DNA of 64,000 nt from Psychrobacter sp. UBA3483. Lineage in GTDB: Bacteria > Pseudomonadota > Gammaproteobacteria > Pseudomonadales > Moraxellaceae. Within the stretch, counting starts at the first letter, position 1; each line of letters begins with the position of its first letter. The notes under the pieces were generated by a model. The model was not told the origin of the DNA, made no database searches, and saw only the letters and a list, made by a program, of their open reading frames with translations. The stretch lies in assembly GCF_002377905.1 (NCBI RefSeq), contig NZ_DFQS01000038.1:6580-70579 (forward strand). The letters are read 5' to 3'. The position numbers and the translations under genes are program-made. Shown one piece after another: positions 26,883 through 36,603 of this stretch.

Positions 26883-27572
26883 TTAATCTTGGGTATTTTT
26901 TGCTGCCTGTTCTGCTTTAACACGCTTGCTTAAAGCAGAATACAGCGACGGCTGCATATTATGAATGTTACCCAGCATCCATTTTACATAGCTGATTGGC
27001 ACGTCTTTAATCGGCATGCCTTTATGTTTGCCAAAAGGCATTTTACTCAGCGGATTGGCTTTATTGGCGATAGCGTGAGCCGCTGCAAAATCTGTCGGCG
27101 CAATCTCTAGGCGCTCACAGCAGGCCTGATACAGCAGATAACACATACGCGCATCACCGAGCGCATCATGAGCGGCAATCGTCATTCTGCTTGCTTCGCC
27201 TTTGCCTAGTAGCTGCTCGATGCATTTCGACTGACCATAAGCACTCCACTCTGGAAATGCCACGCGCGCCAGCCGCACCGTACATATCAGCTTGGCGGAC
27301 GGACTACCAATCACCCGCCAATCAAAGCGCACATTATGGCCAATCAAATACTGTGGTAACTCAAACTGCTCAAGCTCAAAACGCTCAAGACCGGCGACAT
27401 CGTCATCGGTAATACCATGGATTCTAATCACTACGGGTGATATCGAGCGCCCACTATTAAAGTATTTCATCCACTCAAATCCTGTCGCTACATTGATTGT
27501 CGCCACTTGAATAGGCCTAGGATCACGGCCTTGGTCGGTTTCGGTATCGATAATCAGCGCAGTATCGGTCAT
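26883..27572 (-). CDS. exoX: DEDDh 3'-5' exonuclease, ExoX-like
   Basis: A 229-residue exonuclease of the DnaQ superfamily. Exo I is IIDTETD (D and E), Exo II lies around IGHNVRFDWR, and Exo III is HDALGDARM (histidine of DEDDh). A C-terminal segment MPFGKHKGMPIKDV..YVKWML matches the extension of E. coli ExoX (FGK.RG..). ExoX acts on DNA ends in mismatch repair and recombination. No clear ribosome binding site precedes the start. It is divergent from the M23 gene. Confidence 0.82.
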   Translation of the reverse strand: MTDTALIIDTETDQGRDPRPIQVATINVATGFEWMKYFNSGRSISPVVIRIHGITDDDVAGLERFELEQFELPQYLIGHNVRFDWRVIGSPSAKLICTVRLARVAFPEWSAYGQSKCIEQLLGKGEASRMTIAAHDALGDARMCYLLYQACCERLEIAPTDFAAAHAIANKANPLSKMPFGKHKGMPIKDVPISYVKWMLGNIHNMQPSLYSALSKRVKAEQAAKNTQD

Positions 27573-27763
27573 AAAGATTTGGCCATCATTATTTAAAAAC
27601 AGGTAGCAATATAGGTTTTCTACATCGATCTAAAAAACAGGTGGATTTTAAAAGCAACGATGTATTTATGGGGATAAAAGCTAAATATAACAATGGTATA
27701 CAAAGAATATCGACGACAGCTCTTATACTATCTATGAGCGTTAATTTTAAAAAAGAGATATCA

Positions 27764-28372
27764 ATGCTAGCAGATGGCAATAATCCGCAGCCAAGCCCAA
27801 GTAAAAAGCCAACCCTTTTACGCCGTATACTAAACGTATTCATTAAGGCGGCGGTGTTACTGATGCTGTTATTTGTATTTGATAGGCTGTTACCCAGTAT
27901 TAGTCAGCAGACTCAGACGTTTGTACTAGCAAAATGGCAACAGCTTAGTTTATTACAACAAGAATTACCGACAGAAAACAGTCTGCCCTCGCCATTACCA
28001 GAACAGCACCTAACCGATACATGGGGCGCTGCGCGTAGCCAAGGTCGCTCTCACGAAGGCATCGATATATTTACCACGCGAGGTACGCCGATTCAGGCAA
28101 CGACGCAAGGTATCGTCAGTAAAGTTGGCGAAAATAGCTTAGGCGGTCGCGTGGTGGTTATCATTGGACCGGGCGGCGCCGGGCATTATTATGCCCATCT
28201 AGAGGATTATGCCGATATTAGACCGAACGACTGGGTCAATAGCGGCGATATCATTGGTTACGTCGGCGACAGTGGGAATGCCAAAGGCACGCCGCCGCAC
28301 GTCCATTACGGGATTTATATCAATGGCAGCGCTGTCAACCCCTATCCTTTGCTACAAAAGCCTGAACGCTAG
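27764..28372 (+). CDS. Membrane-anchored M23 family metallopeptidase
   Basis: Peptidoglycan endopeptidase-like protein. One transmembrane segment lies at about residues 25-40 of the chosen product (NVFIKAAVLLMLLFVF), then a linker and a LytM/M23 domain with zinc ligands in HEGIDIF (HxxxD) and HVHYGIY (HxH), plus HYYAHLEDY. It has 202 residues from ATG 27764, which has AGAGAT upstream; the frame is open 41 codons further but has no better start. All metal ligands appear intact, so it may be catalytically active. Confidence 0.85.
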   Translation: MLADGNNPQPSPSKKPTLLRRILNVFIKAAVLLMLLFVFDRLLPSISQQTQTFVLAKWQQLSLLQQELPTENSLPSPLPEQHLTDTWGAARSQGRSHEGIDIFTTRGTPIQATTQGIVSKVGENSLGGRVVVIIGPGGAGHYYAHLEDYADIRPNDWVNSGDIIGYVGDSGNAKGTPPHVHYGIYINGSAVNPYPLLQKPER

Positions 28373-28421
28373 CTTTTAAATTTTTAGCCTTTAAAGCTTT
28401 AATTTCTAAAACGTTAAATCT

Positions 28422-28874
28422 CTAAACTTCTAATATAAAATTTAACGGTCCATCGTTGACGCTCGATACTTGCATATCAGCGCCAAACTGACCCGTCGCT
28501 ACATTGGGATGTTGAGTTTTGGCATAATTTATCAGTTGCTCAAATAACAATTGCGCGGCATCGGGTGCCATTGCTCCGCCGAAGTCAGGACGGCGACCCT
28601 TATCGGTTTTTGCCATTAAGGTAAATTGTGAGACCAGTAATAAACCACCGCCTACTTGCTGAACATTTTTATCCAATTTACCAAACTTAGCAGGGTCATC
28701 ATCATTATCAAAAATGCGATAAGTGAGAATTTTATCAATCATACGCTGCGCACTTTGCAAATTATCATCATGACCCAAGCCAATATAGGCCAATAGACCA
28801 TGTTCAATCTCACCAACGCAGTGTGCATCGACAGTGACACTGGCGCGCTGCACCCTTTGTATCAGTGCTCTCAT
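28422..28874 (-). CDS. dtd: D-aminoacyl-tRNA deacylase
   Basis: Hydrolyses D-aminoacyl-tRNA (and Gly-tRNA-Ala) to keep D-amino acids out of protein. It has 150 residues. MRALIQRVQRASVTVD, GGLLLVSQFTLMA (catalytic SQxT block) and the C-terminal NDGPLNFILEV are visible. The cross-subunit Gly-cisPro (GP) is retained, but the usual NxGPVT reads NDGPLN. AAGGA precedes the ATG. It is divergent from psd. Confidence 0.94.
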   Translation of the reverse strand: MRALIQRVQRASVTVDAHCVGEIEHGLLAYIGLGHDDNLQSAQRMIDKILTYRIFDNDDDPAKFGKLDKNVQQVGGGLLLVSQFTLMAKTDKGRRPDFGGAMAPDAAQLLFEQLINYAKTQHPNVATGQFGADMQVSSVNDGPLNFILEV

Positions 28875-29003
28875 TTATAGCATTCCTTATTTATAAATAG
28901 CTTACCGTTTATGGTCATACAATCATACCCTGACCATGATAAAATACCGCCATTAACTTGCCTAATTAATTATTACATCAAACCCTATTTTGGTAGCCTC
29001 ATT

Positions 29004-29840
29004 ATGAATTTATTTGCCACCCTTCAACAATTTGTGCCGCAGCAGCAATTGAGTAAAGTCGCTGGACGTTTGGCCGCCAGCCGCCATCCTTATGTTAAGC
29101 GCACCTTTATCCGCAGCTTTGCCAAAGCTTACAATGTGAGCTTAGATGAATACGAGCGCCAAAGCTTTAACGCTTATGAAAGCTTTAATGACTTTTTTAC
29201 CCGTGAGCTAAAAGACGACGCGCGTATCATTGATAGCCGTGCAAACGGTATTGTGAGTCCTGCTGATGGTGTTATCTCGCAGTTAGGGCAAATCCGCGAC
29301 CATAAGTTGCTGCAAGCAAAAGGCCGTCATTATGATATTGGGCAACTACTCGCTGATAGCGAAGATGGCAGCTATTTTGCCGATGGCAGCTTTGCCACTG
29401 TGTACCTCGCGCCGAGTAACTATCACCGCGTGCACATGCCATTTGCTGGTACCTTGACCAAGACCCGTTATATACCGGGTACCCTATTTTCTGTCAATAA
29501 TGTCACGGCGGCAAACGTGCCGGATTTATTTGCCCGTAATGAGCGTTTGGTCTGTTTATTTGACACAGAGTACGGCAAAGCGGCGGTGGTCATGGTTGGA
29601 GCGATGATTGTCGCTGGTATCGAAACCGTCGCGACGGGTAAAATCAGCCGCACTGAGGATATCCAAGAAATGGTACACAATATGAGCTTTGCCAAAGGCG
29701 ATGAGCTTGGACGCTTTTATTTAGGCTCAACGGCGATTGTCGTTCTACCAAAAGGCGCAAAAGCCGATTGGCAAGACAGCTTACAAGCCAACAGTATGGT
29801 AAAAATGGGACAGTTATTGGGCGTTGCCCACGCTAAATAA
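29004..29840 (+). CDS. psd: Phosphatidylserine decarboxylase proenzyme
   Basis: Inner-membrane enzyme making phosphatidylethanolamine; self-cleaves to form a pyruvoyl group. The cleavage motif LGST is present in GRFYLGSTAIVVL near the C terminus. SPADGVISQLGQI, YHRVHMP, LFSVNNVTAANVP and FARNERLVCLFDTE are family blocks. I chose ATG 29004 (278 residues), which aligns with the E. coli start; an in-frame ATG 31 codons upstream would add a poorly conserved leader and reach into the dtd promoter region. The ribosome binding site is weak (GGTAG). Confidence 0.94.
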   Translation: MNLFATLQQFVPQQQLSKVAGRLAASRHPYVKRTFIRSFAKAYNVSLDEYERQSFNAYESFNDFFTRELKDDARIIDSRANGIVSPADGVISQLGQIRDHKLLQAKGRHYDIGQLLADSEDGSYFADGSFATVYLAPSNYHRVHMPFAGTLTKTRYIPGTLFSVNNVTAANVPDLFARNERLVCLFDTEYGKAAVVMVGAMIVAGIETVATGKISRTEDIQEMVHNMSFAKGDELGRFYLGSTAIVVLPKGAKADWQDSLQANSMVKMGQLLGVAHAK

Positions 29841-29854
29841 GCCCTCTGTTTAAC

Positions 29855-29902
29855 GATGAAAACATAAGCCCAATTAAGGATGAAAACATAAGCCCAATTA
29901 AG
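29855..29902. repeat. Tandem duplication of a terminator arm
   Basis: Two exact 24-bp copies (29855-29878 and 29879-29902), each ending in AAGCCCAATTAAG, followed by a third partial GATGAA. The second copy supplies the left arm of the psd terminator. Confidence 0.93.
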
Positions 29903-29932
29903 GATGAATCATCATGCTTAATTGGGCTTTTT
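29890..29932 (+). terminator. Terminator after psd
   Basis: AAGCCCAATTAAG (29890-29902) and CTTAATTGGGCTT (29917-29929) form a perfect 13-bp stem followed by T residues. The duplicated upstream arm could pair alternatively. Confidence 0.85.
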
Positions 29933-30025
29933 AATGGGCTTTACAGCTCATTGCCCTAACTATAAATGCTTAAAAATAACGGGCTATTTATAAGCATTTA
30001 AATGGTAAATTATAGTTCTATTTAC

Positions 30026-30670
30026 CTAAACATCAATCAACCACCCTTGCTTAGTCGCATAATCAATCTGTTTTGTTAGCCACTCATGGATACTCGGAAA
30101 ACTGTCTTTAATAAAGCCATGCGCACCAGCCACTTGCGAGCGCGTGACATTAGCATCCACCCAAGTTTTTCCCTCAGTGTTTAAGTTAAGCAAAAACGGT
30201 AATAAACGATCAACCACCCTCAGCAACTGAGTTTCTTTACTATGACCCGTTTCCTGCTCTTCCCAAACCTCACTTAAATCAGCAATCCCATTACCTCGCT
30301 CGCTTTGCAAGCGCGCGATGCCGGCACGTTCTTCATTGTGCGCATCAACTCGCGTCTCAGCATATAAAAAAGTATCACCGGCATCAATCTCACCCAAATC
30401 ATGTATCAATGCCAACTTGAGCAATTTTTCATGATTGACCTCAAGCTCAAACAATTCAGCGATTGACCAACATGCCATCGCCAAGTGCCAAGAATGCTCG
30501 GCGGAGTTTTCTAAGCGAGTTGTCCCCGTTACATAGCTGCGCCGATTGACACGTTTAAGGGCATCCAGCTCTAGCAAAAAGTGCGTGATGTCATCAATAT
30601 CGATATTTGAGGCACGCGTTGGGTCGGGCAATGGTTTTTGCTTGGTTGCTAAGGTGGCATTTGAAGGCAT
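30026..30670 (-). CDS. HD-domain phosphohydrolase (5'-deoxynucleotidase YfbR-like)
   Basis: A 214-residue HD protein of the COG1896 type. Metal ligands are seen in ENSAEHSWHLA (H) and LALIHDLGEIDAGD (HD), with a later acidic residue in VDRLLPFLLN. Relatives hydrolyse deoxynucleoside 5'-monophosphates, and the specific substrate here is inferred. AGAG precedes the start. The N-terminal 25 residues are variable. Confidence 0.82.
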   Translation of the reverse strand: MPSNATLATKQKPLPDPTRASNIDIDDITHFLLELDALKRVNRRSYVTGTTRLENSAEHSWHLAMACWSIAELFELEVNHEKLLKLALIHDLGEIDAGDTFLYAETRVDAHNEERAGIARLQSERGNGIADLSEVWEEQETGHSKETQLLRVVDRLLPFLLNLNTEGKTWVDANVTRSQVAGAHGFIKDSFPSIHEWLTKQIDYATKQGWLIDV

Positions 30671-30899
30671 GGCTTTCTCTAATTTAACAGGTAAATGGTT
30701 AGCGCTTTATCTCATTTTTACGCAAAGATGCTTATTATAATAGACTTTATATTAGGCTCATAAGAATATAGGTTTTTCTAAAACCATGGATAATGGCAAG
30801 CGACTTAATTTTTTTATTGTTTAAGACTCAACTAATGCTCATAATAAGTCGATAGGCAGGTTATAAAATAATAGATAATAACCTACACCAGACAAGGAT

Positions 30900-32174
30900 A
30901 TGTCGATGCCACCCACCACTGATGCTGCAACGCGTGCTAATTCATCAACCGCGACCTCAATAATTTCCCAGCAAAAACCGCCCAATAAGTGGCTTATTAT
31001 CGCAGGTTTTTCTCTTTTACTGGGGGTCAATCAGTTTTTATGGCTGACCTTTGCAACCATTGTGATTAGCACCGAATCGCATTTTGGCGTTAATGAGTTT
31101 TTCGCCAATTTATTAACCTTGATGTTCCCTATTGTCTTTGTGCTGCTCGCGATTCATTCTGGCAAAGTGCTCGATAATATCGGCTATAAAAAAATCGTCA
31201 GCTTAGCGGCGCTGCTTATGCTGATAGGCTCAATCATACGCTGGTTGGGTGCCGATCATTATTGGCTAGTATTTGCAGGGCAATTACTGATCGCCATTGC
31301 TCAGCCGTATATCACCAATGCTATCAATCAAGTGACTTCTGACTGGTTTGATAAATCGCAAATTGCCACGGTAACGGGCGTCATTATGGGCGGGATGTTT
31401 TTGGCGACTGCTCTTGGTGCTTTTGCCCCTGCCCCATTAATAAAGGCATTTGGTTTCTCTGGCATGCTACTTATCAATGTTGTTATTACGGCGGTGGCAG
31501 TAGTAGGATTTTTGTTGGTCGTCGCTGAAAAACCCAAACAACAAGATAGCGCTATCTCACTGCATGAAATCGAATCGCTATTAAAAAACAAACGGCTATG
31601 GTTTATCTCATTAGCGGTGTTTATTGCGATGGGTTATTTTAATGGGCTAAGTAACTGGATTGCACCTATACTTGCACCGCGCGGTATTAATGAGGCGACG
31701 GCAGGTATCATTACCGCCATGCTAATCGTCGGCGGTATTTTAGGCGCACTACTGATTCCGCTACTATCAGATTACCTGCAAAAACGGCGCATTTTTTTAA
31801 TATTGGCAACGCTAATTGGTGCGAGCGCCACCTATCCTTTACTCTATTTAACCACAGGAATGACGACTTTACTGCTGAGCTTTATATTAGGATTTTTCTT
31901 ATTGGCAGGTTATCCATTACTGATTGCCGCCGCTGAAGATACCGTACACGCCTCACAAGCGGCTAAAGCAGTTGCTATGCTAATGATGATGGGCAATCTC
32001 GGTGGCGTTATGATGGTGTTGCTGATGCAGGGTGTGAAAGGACTGACAGGCAGTTGGACGCCGACTGGTTGGGTACTGATTATTGCCGTTGCTTTGGCCA
32101 CTTTTCTAGTCTTAAAAATAAAGGACAAACCAGTCATTAAAGCTACTGTTAAACCAACTTCAGATGTTGTTTAA
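30900..32174 (+). CDS. Major facilitator superfamily transporter
   Basis: About 424 residues with roughly 12 hydrophobic segments starting near residue 33 (WLIIAGFSLLLGVNQFLWL). The loop 2-3 motif of MFS is seen as GKVLDNIGYKKI near residue 90, and a soluble loop (KPKQQDSAISLHEIESLLKN) divides the two halves. It is an inner-membrane secondary transporter; the substrate cannot be told. AAGGAT precedes two close ATGs (30900 and 30906); the second has the better spacing. A strong terminator follows. Confidence 0.86.
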   Translation: MSMPPTTDAATRANSSTATSIISQQKPPNKWLIIAGFSLLLGVNQFLWLTFATIVISTESHFGVNEFFANLLTLMFPIVFVLLAIHSGKVLDNIGYKKIVSLAALLMLIGSIIRWLGADHYWLVFAGQLLIAIAQPYITNAINQVTSDWFDKSQIATVTGVIMGGMFLATALGAFAPAPLIKAFGFSGMLLINVVITAVAVVGFLLVVAEKPKQQDSAISLHEIESLLKNKRLWFISLAVFIAMGYFNGLSNWIAPILAPRGINEATAGIITAMLIVGGILGALLIPLLSDYLQKRRIFLILATLIGASATYPLLYLTTGMTTLLLSFILGFFLLAGYPLLIAAAEDTVHASQAAKAVAMLMMMGNLGGVMMVLLMQGVKGLTGSWTPTGWVLIIAVALATFLVLKIKDKPVIKATVKPTSDVV

Positions 32175-32194
32175 AAGCGAAAAAGTGAGTATTG

Positions 32195-32233
32195 AAAAAA
32201 GATAGTGCCTAAACTTTAAGCGCTATCTTTTTT
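32195..32233 (+). terminator. Terminator after MFS gene
   Basis: AAAAAAGATAGTGC (32195-32208) and GCGCTATCTTTTTT (32220-32233) pair with one wobble, with A and T tracts on either side. It may also serve the convergent isochorismatase gene. Confidence 0.88.
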
Positions 32234-32268
32234 ATTCATGGTTTAAAATCGTTGCAAGAAGAAGTAAG

Positions 32269-32844
32269 CTACTTAATCAAATTACTAATGGTCTTAAAAG
32301 CAGGGTCTTTACTACTGCGGCATAATTCAAAAAGAATGGATTCTACCGTGCTAATGACCCCACCAGCGCGGCGAATACGGCGAATCGCTTGCTTTTTATC
32401 ATAAGGAAAGCGCGAGCCGACTGCATCGCCAATGATAACCGGCTGCATGCCATTATCGAGTAAATCAAGCGCCGTTTGCATGACACAGACATGCGCCTCT
32501 ACCCCAAACAATAAAACGATACTACGATTCTGCTGCGCTAGATAATGCCACGAATCATCATTATCGCAGGCGCTAAACGTCACTTTTTCAAAACTTTTAG
32601 CGTTATCGCCTTCTAATACTTCGCGTATTTCAGGCAAGGTCTCGCCGAGTCCCTTTTTATACTGTTCATTGAGCATGATAGGAATGTCAAGCGCTTGCAA
32701 ACCTTTGATGAGAGTGACGGTTTTTTTGACGATATTTTCGTGGTCATAGATATGCGGCGTCAAGCGTTCTTGGATGTCGATAATCATTGCTTGGGTATTT
32801 TCGCGGGCGATACGATAAGTGCGATCGGTAATCATGGTAGACAT
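32269..32844 (-). CDS. Isochorismatase-family cysteine hydrolase
   Basis: A 191-residue cysteine hydrolase. The catalytic triad is readable as Asp in AMIIDIQERL, Lys in KSFEKVTFSAC and Cys in GVEAHVCVMQTALDLL. The sequence resembles YcaC-like members of the family; these act on amide substrates such as nicotinamide-like or carbamoyl compounds, but this one cannot be assigned. AGGAG precedes the start at 7-base spacing. It is probably monocistronic. Confidence 0.87.
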   Translation of the reverse strand: MSTMITDRTYRIARENTQAMIIDIQERLTPHIYDHENIVKKTVTLIKGLQALDIPIMLNEQYKKGLGETLPEIREVLEGDNAKSFEKVTFSACDNDDSWHYLAQQNRSIVLLFGVEAHVCVMQTALDLLDNGMQPVIIGDAVGSRFPYDKKQAIRRIRRAGGVISTVESILFELCRSSKDPAFKTISNLIK

Positions 32845-33051
32845 AGTACACTCCTTGTACGACTGACATTGATAACTAAATAATGGTAGTGGCTCATCTG
32901 TTTTCTGAATGAGAGTTGCTCAAATAGGTTAGCTAACTTTATTGTTATTTAGTCATAGATTTGTGAGGGCGTCAATCGACATCCTCTTTATTAACAACTT
33001 CTGCACACGTTATAAAAATAAGCTAATAATGCAATTTTTAGTATTCACCAT

Positions 33052-33083
33052 AAAAAAGACCCCAATCACGACAATTAGGGTCT
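33052..33083 (-). terminator. Terminator of fadBA
   Basis: AGACCCCAAT (33057-33066) and ATTAGGGTCT (33074-33083) pair with one mismatch; the minus strand continues into six T residues. It lies 41 bases after the fadA stop. Confidence 0.8.
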
Positions 33084-33123
33084 CTAGTAAAAATAATAAG
33101 ATTAAAATCGCTCGTTAAAAAGC

Positions 33124-34296
33124 TTACACACGCTCAATCACAGTCGCGATACCTTGGCCTAGGCCGATACACATGGTCGCAAGGCCAATCTCTGTATCCA
33201 TCTGCTCCATAGCGTTTAGCAAAGTAACTGTGATACGAGCACCTGAACAGCCAAGCGGATGACCTAGGGCAATCGCGCCACCATTGACGTTGATAATGTC
33301 TTGCTTGTCGGTCAAGTTCAAGGCTTTCAGTACCGATAGTGCTTGAGCTGCAAACGCTTCGTTAAGCTCGATGGTTTGCATATCATCGATGCTCATGCCA
33401 GCGCGTTTTAGGGCTTTTTGGGTCGCAGGAACTGGACCATAACCCATGATAGCCGCATCACAACCAGCAACTGCCATGCTGCGAATACGCGCACGGGGTT
33501 TTAGACCCAAATCTTTGGCTTTTTGCGCGCTCATGACGAGCATCGCTGACGCACCGTCAGATAGAGCTGATGAAGTTGCCGCAGTGACTGTACCGCCTTT
33601 TGGATCAAAGGCTGGACGTAGCTTTTGCATTTGCTCCATCGTAGCGTCTGGGCGAATCACCTCATCGACAGTACATAGTTGCAAACGACCGGCAGCATCA
33701 TGACCTTCGATACCGATGATTTCATTGTCAAAACGACCTTCAGTGGTGGCAGCCCATGCACGGCGATGCGACTCAAGACCAAAGGCGTCTTGATCTTCGC
33801 GGGTGACGTTATTCATACGGCCCAGCATTTCAGCGGTCAAGCCCATCATGTTTGACGCTTTTGCATAATGTTTTGAAGCTTCAGGATTTAAGTCAACGCC
33901 ATGCATCATGCCAACGTGACCCATATGCTCAACACCACCGATGATGAAAACCTCACCTTGGTTGGTCATAATTTGTGCAGCAGCTGTGTGTAGCGCCTGC
34001 ATAGATGAGCCGCATAGACGGTTCACGGTTTGGCCGCCAGCAGTCTTTGGAATATCAGCTAGCAAGCCGATGTTACGACCGATGTTCAAGCCTTGCTCTA
34101 GGGTCTGATTGACACAACCCCAGATGATGTCTTCGACGTCACGTGGGTCAAAGTCATTACGCTCAACCAATGCACGAACCAATTCAGCAGACATGCTATC
34201 AGCGCGGACATGACGGAACATACCGTTTTTGGTTTTACCCATTGCTGAGCGTACGCCATCTACGATGACCACGTCTTTTGGACTTAAAATTGTCAT
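33124..34296 (-). CDS. fadA: 3-ketoacyl-CoA thiolase (beta subunit of the fatty acid oxidation complex)
   Basis: Thiolytic last step of beta-oxidation, releasing acetyl-CoA. It has 390 residues. The nucleophilic Cys is in NRLCGSSMQALH; the C-terminal GGAIALGHPLGCSGAR supplies His, and CIGLGQGIA the second Cys. It lies 147 bases after fadB on the same strand, in the usual fadBA order. AAGGA precedes the ATG. It forms a heterotetramer with FadB. Confidence 0.97.
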   Translation of the reverse strand: MTILSPKDVVIVDGVRSAMGKTKNGMFRHVRADSMSAELVRALVERNDFDPRDVEDIIWGCVNQTLEQGLNIGRNIGLLADIPKTAGGQTVNRLCGSSMQALHTAAAQIMTNQGEVFIIGGVEHMGHVGMMHGVDLNPEASKHYAKASNMMGLTAEMLGRMNNVTREDQDAFGLESHRRAWAATTEGRFDNEIIGIEGHDAAGRLQLCTVDEVIRPDATMEQMQKLRPAFDPKGGTVTAATSSALSDGASAMLVMSAQKAKDLGLKPRARIRSMAVAGCDAAIMGYGPVPATQKALKRAGMSIDDMQTIELNEAFAAQALSVLKALNLTDKQDIINVNGGAIALGHPLGCSGARITVTLLNAMEQMDTEIGLATMCIGLGQGIATVIERV

Positions 34297-34443
34297 ACTA
34301 TCTTCCTTTTCAATTTTTATTGTCAGTGGCAGTACCGTAATGCTCGCCTATCTAATTTAGAAGGTTAGTGATAATAAATAAATAAATTACCAGTAATCTT
34401 ATCGAGCATGTGTACTGCACTTCATCCTAGTAACGACTGCCTA

Positions 34444-36603
34444 TTACGCTGTGGCGTAAAAGGTCTCGCCTGCTGCTGCCATATCGCGAATCTTTTGCGG
34501 CGCTTCATAAGCTTTGCCAAGGTATGCGTATTTTTCACACAGTGCCAAGTAGTTATCTAGACCCATTTGGTCGATATAACGACAAGGACCACCGCGGAAT
34601 GGCGGGAAGCCAACGCCCATAATCATCGCCATATCCGCTTCTGATGGCGTGCTGACGATGTTGTCTTCTAGGCAGCGTACAGTCTCATTACAGAACGCCA
34701 GCATAGTGCGGTCGATGATAGTTTGATCATCAAAGGTTTGCTTATCGCTATCCGTTGTGGTTTTTAGTAGCTCATAAGTCGCTTCATCCGCCACTTTTTT
34801 AGGCTTGCCGCGCTTGTCCATCTCATATTTATAGAAACCAACGCCGTTTTTCTGACCTAAACGTTTGTTTTCATATAGATGCTCGATAGCACCTTTATAA
34901 TCAGGCTTCATGCGATCAGGGAAACCTTCTGCCATCACTTCTGCGCCGTGTACGCCCGTATCTAAACCAACCACGTCGATTAGATAAGCAGGACCCATTG
35001 GCCAGCCGAATTTTTCCATGACTTTATCGACATGAGCAAAGTCAGCGCCTTGCTTAAGTAGCAAGTCAAAGGCACCAAAATATGGGAATAACACACGGTT
35101 TACTAAGAATCCTGGGCAGTCATTGACCACAACTGGCACTTTACCCATTTTAGACGCTAGCGCAACCGTAGTCGCAATCGCTTCTTCTGATGATTTCTCA
35201 CCGCGGATCACTTCAACGAGTGGCATACGGTGTACTGGGTTAAAGAAATGCATGCCGACGAAGTTCTCCGGACGCGCAAGTGCTTCTGCTAGGAACGTAA
35301 TAGAAATCGTCGAGGTGTTTGACGCTAGGATACAATCGTCTTTAACCAAGCCTTCAACTTCTTTAAGTACCGCACGCTTGACGTTTGGATTTTCTACGAC
35401 TGCTTCGATAACGATATCAGTCTCTGCAAAATCACCATAATTCAAAGTTGGACGGATACGGCTTAGCGTTTCGCCCATTTTTGCTGGGGTCATCTTTTTG
35501 CGTTCGACCATTTTGCCAAGTAGCTTGCTGGCTTCGCCCATACCAAGGTCTAATTGCTCAGACTTGATATCTTTCATGATGATTGGCAAGCCTTTGCTAG
35601 CTGCCTGATAGGCGATACCGCCGCCCATGATACCGGCGCCTAGTACGGCCGCTTCAGTAATTTCATGTGCTTTTTTGCTGTGCTGCTTGGCAAGTTTTTT
35701 CACCAATTGATCGTTTAAGAACAGACCGACCAAGCTTTCTGCTTGTGGAGTTTTCGCCGCTTTGGCAAAACCAGCCGCTTCGACTTCGATTGCTTTATCA
35801 CGTGGCAGATTGACATGTTTTTCAATGGTTTCGATAGCGATTGCTGGCGCTGGGTACTGCTTAGGATTGGCTTTGGCAAAGATCATGCCTTTGGCACTGT
35901 TAAACGCCATCGCTTGCTCAAGCTGGTTTAGCTTTACAGGCGCAAGCTTCTCTTCACGCTTTGCTTGCCAATCGAGCTCACCTGAGATACATTTTTTGAC
36001 CAAATCAATAGCGGCATCTTGCAAATCATCGGCAGGAACCGTTGCGTCAACTAAGCCTAATTTTAGCGCATCAAGTGGTTTTTTCGGCGTCCCAGTGGCA
36101 ATTAGCTCAAGGGCATTGTCGATACCAATCACACGCGTACTACGCACCGTACCACCAAAACCTGGGAAGATACCGAGTTGGGTTTCTGGTAGACCGATGA
36201 TGGCTTTGTCGCTCATGACACGGTATTCACAAACCAAGGTCATCTCACAACCACCGCCAAGCGCGGCGCCATTGATGGCCGCTACTTTTGGAAATGGCAG
36301 GTCTTCAAAACGGTTGAAAGCGTCATTGATATTGACGACCCAATCTTTAATTTCGTTTTCTGGATTCTTAAATGAACCGACGAATTCTGTGATGTCCGCA
36401 CCAGCGATAAACACGCCTTTGCTTGAGGTGACGATTAAGCCTTTCACGTCATCCGCTTTTTCTAGCGCTGTCACAACTTCAGCAAATTGCTTATTGGTTT
36501 CAGCATCAAACTTGTTCACGCTCTCATTTTCGGCGTTGTATTGCATGTTGGCGATGCCATCCTCTAGCATTGTCACCGTAATGCGATTTCCTTGGTATAC
36601 CAT
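34444..36603 (-). CDS. fadB: Multifunctional fatty acid oxidation complex alpha subunit
   Basis: Enoyl-CoA hydratase (residues about 1-190, oxyanion-hole GADITEF and NGAALGGGCEM; catalytic Glu in LPETQLGIFPGFGGTVR), 3-hydroxyacyl-CoA dehydrogenase with NAD site VLGAGIMGGGIAYQAAS near 320, and catalytic His in GMHFFNPVHRMPLVE. The C-terminal domain includes GFPPFRGGPCRY. It has 719 residues, as expected. AAGGAG precedes the start. Reduced ETF from the acyl-CoA dehydrogenase step would feed the ETF-QO encoded at 61999. A 707-base gap lies upstream. Confidence 0.97.
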   Translation of the reverse strand: MVYQGNRITVTMLEDGIANMQYNAENESVNKFDAETNKQFAEVVTALEKADDVKGLIVTSSKGVFIAGADITEFVGSFKNPENEIKDWVVNINDAFNRFEDLPFPKVAAINGAALGGGCEMTLVCEYRVMSDKAIIGLPETQLGIFPGFGGTVRSTRVIGIDNALELIATGTPKKPLDALKLGLVDATVPADDLQDAAIDLVKKCISGELDWQAKREEKLAPVKLNQLEQAMAFNSAKGMIFAKANPKQYPAPAIAIETIEKHVNLPRDKAIEVEAAGFAKAAKTPQAESLVGLFLNDQLVKKLAKQHSKKAHEITEAAVLGAGIMGGGIAYQAASKGLPIIMKDIKSEQLDLGMGEASKLLGKMVERKKMTPAKMGETLSRIRPTLNYGDFAETDIVIEAVVENPNVKRAVLKEVEGLVKDDCILASNTSTISITFLAEALARPENFVGMHFFNPVHRMPLVEVIRGEKSSEEAIATTVALASKMGKVPVVVNDCPGFLVNRVLFPYFGAFDLLLKQGADFAHVDKVMEKFGWPMGPAYLIDVVGLDTGVHGAEVMAEGFPDRMKPDYKGAIEHLYENKRLGQKNGVGFYKYEMDKRGKPKKVADEATYELLKTTTDSDKQTFDDQTIIDRTMLAFCNETVRCLEDNIVSTPSEADMAMIMGVGFPPFRGGPCRYIDQMGLDNYLALCEKYAYLGKAYEAPQKIRDMAAAGETFYATA

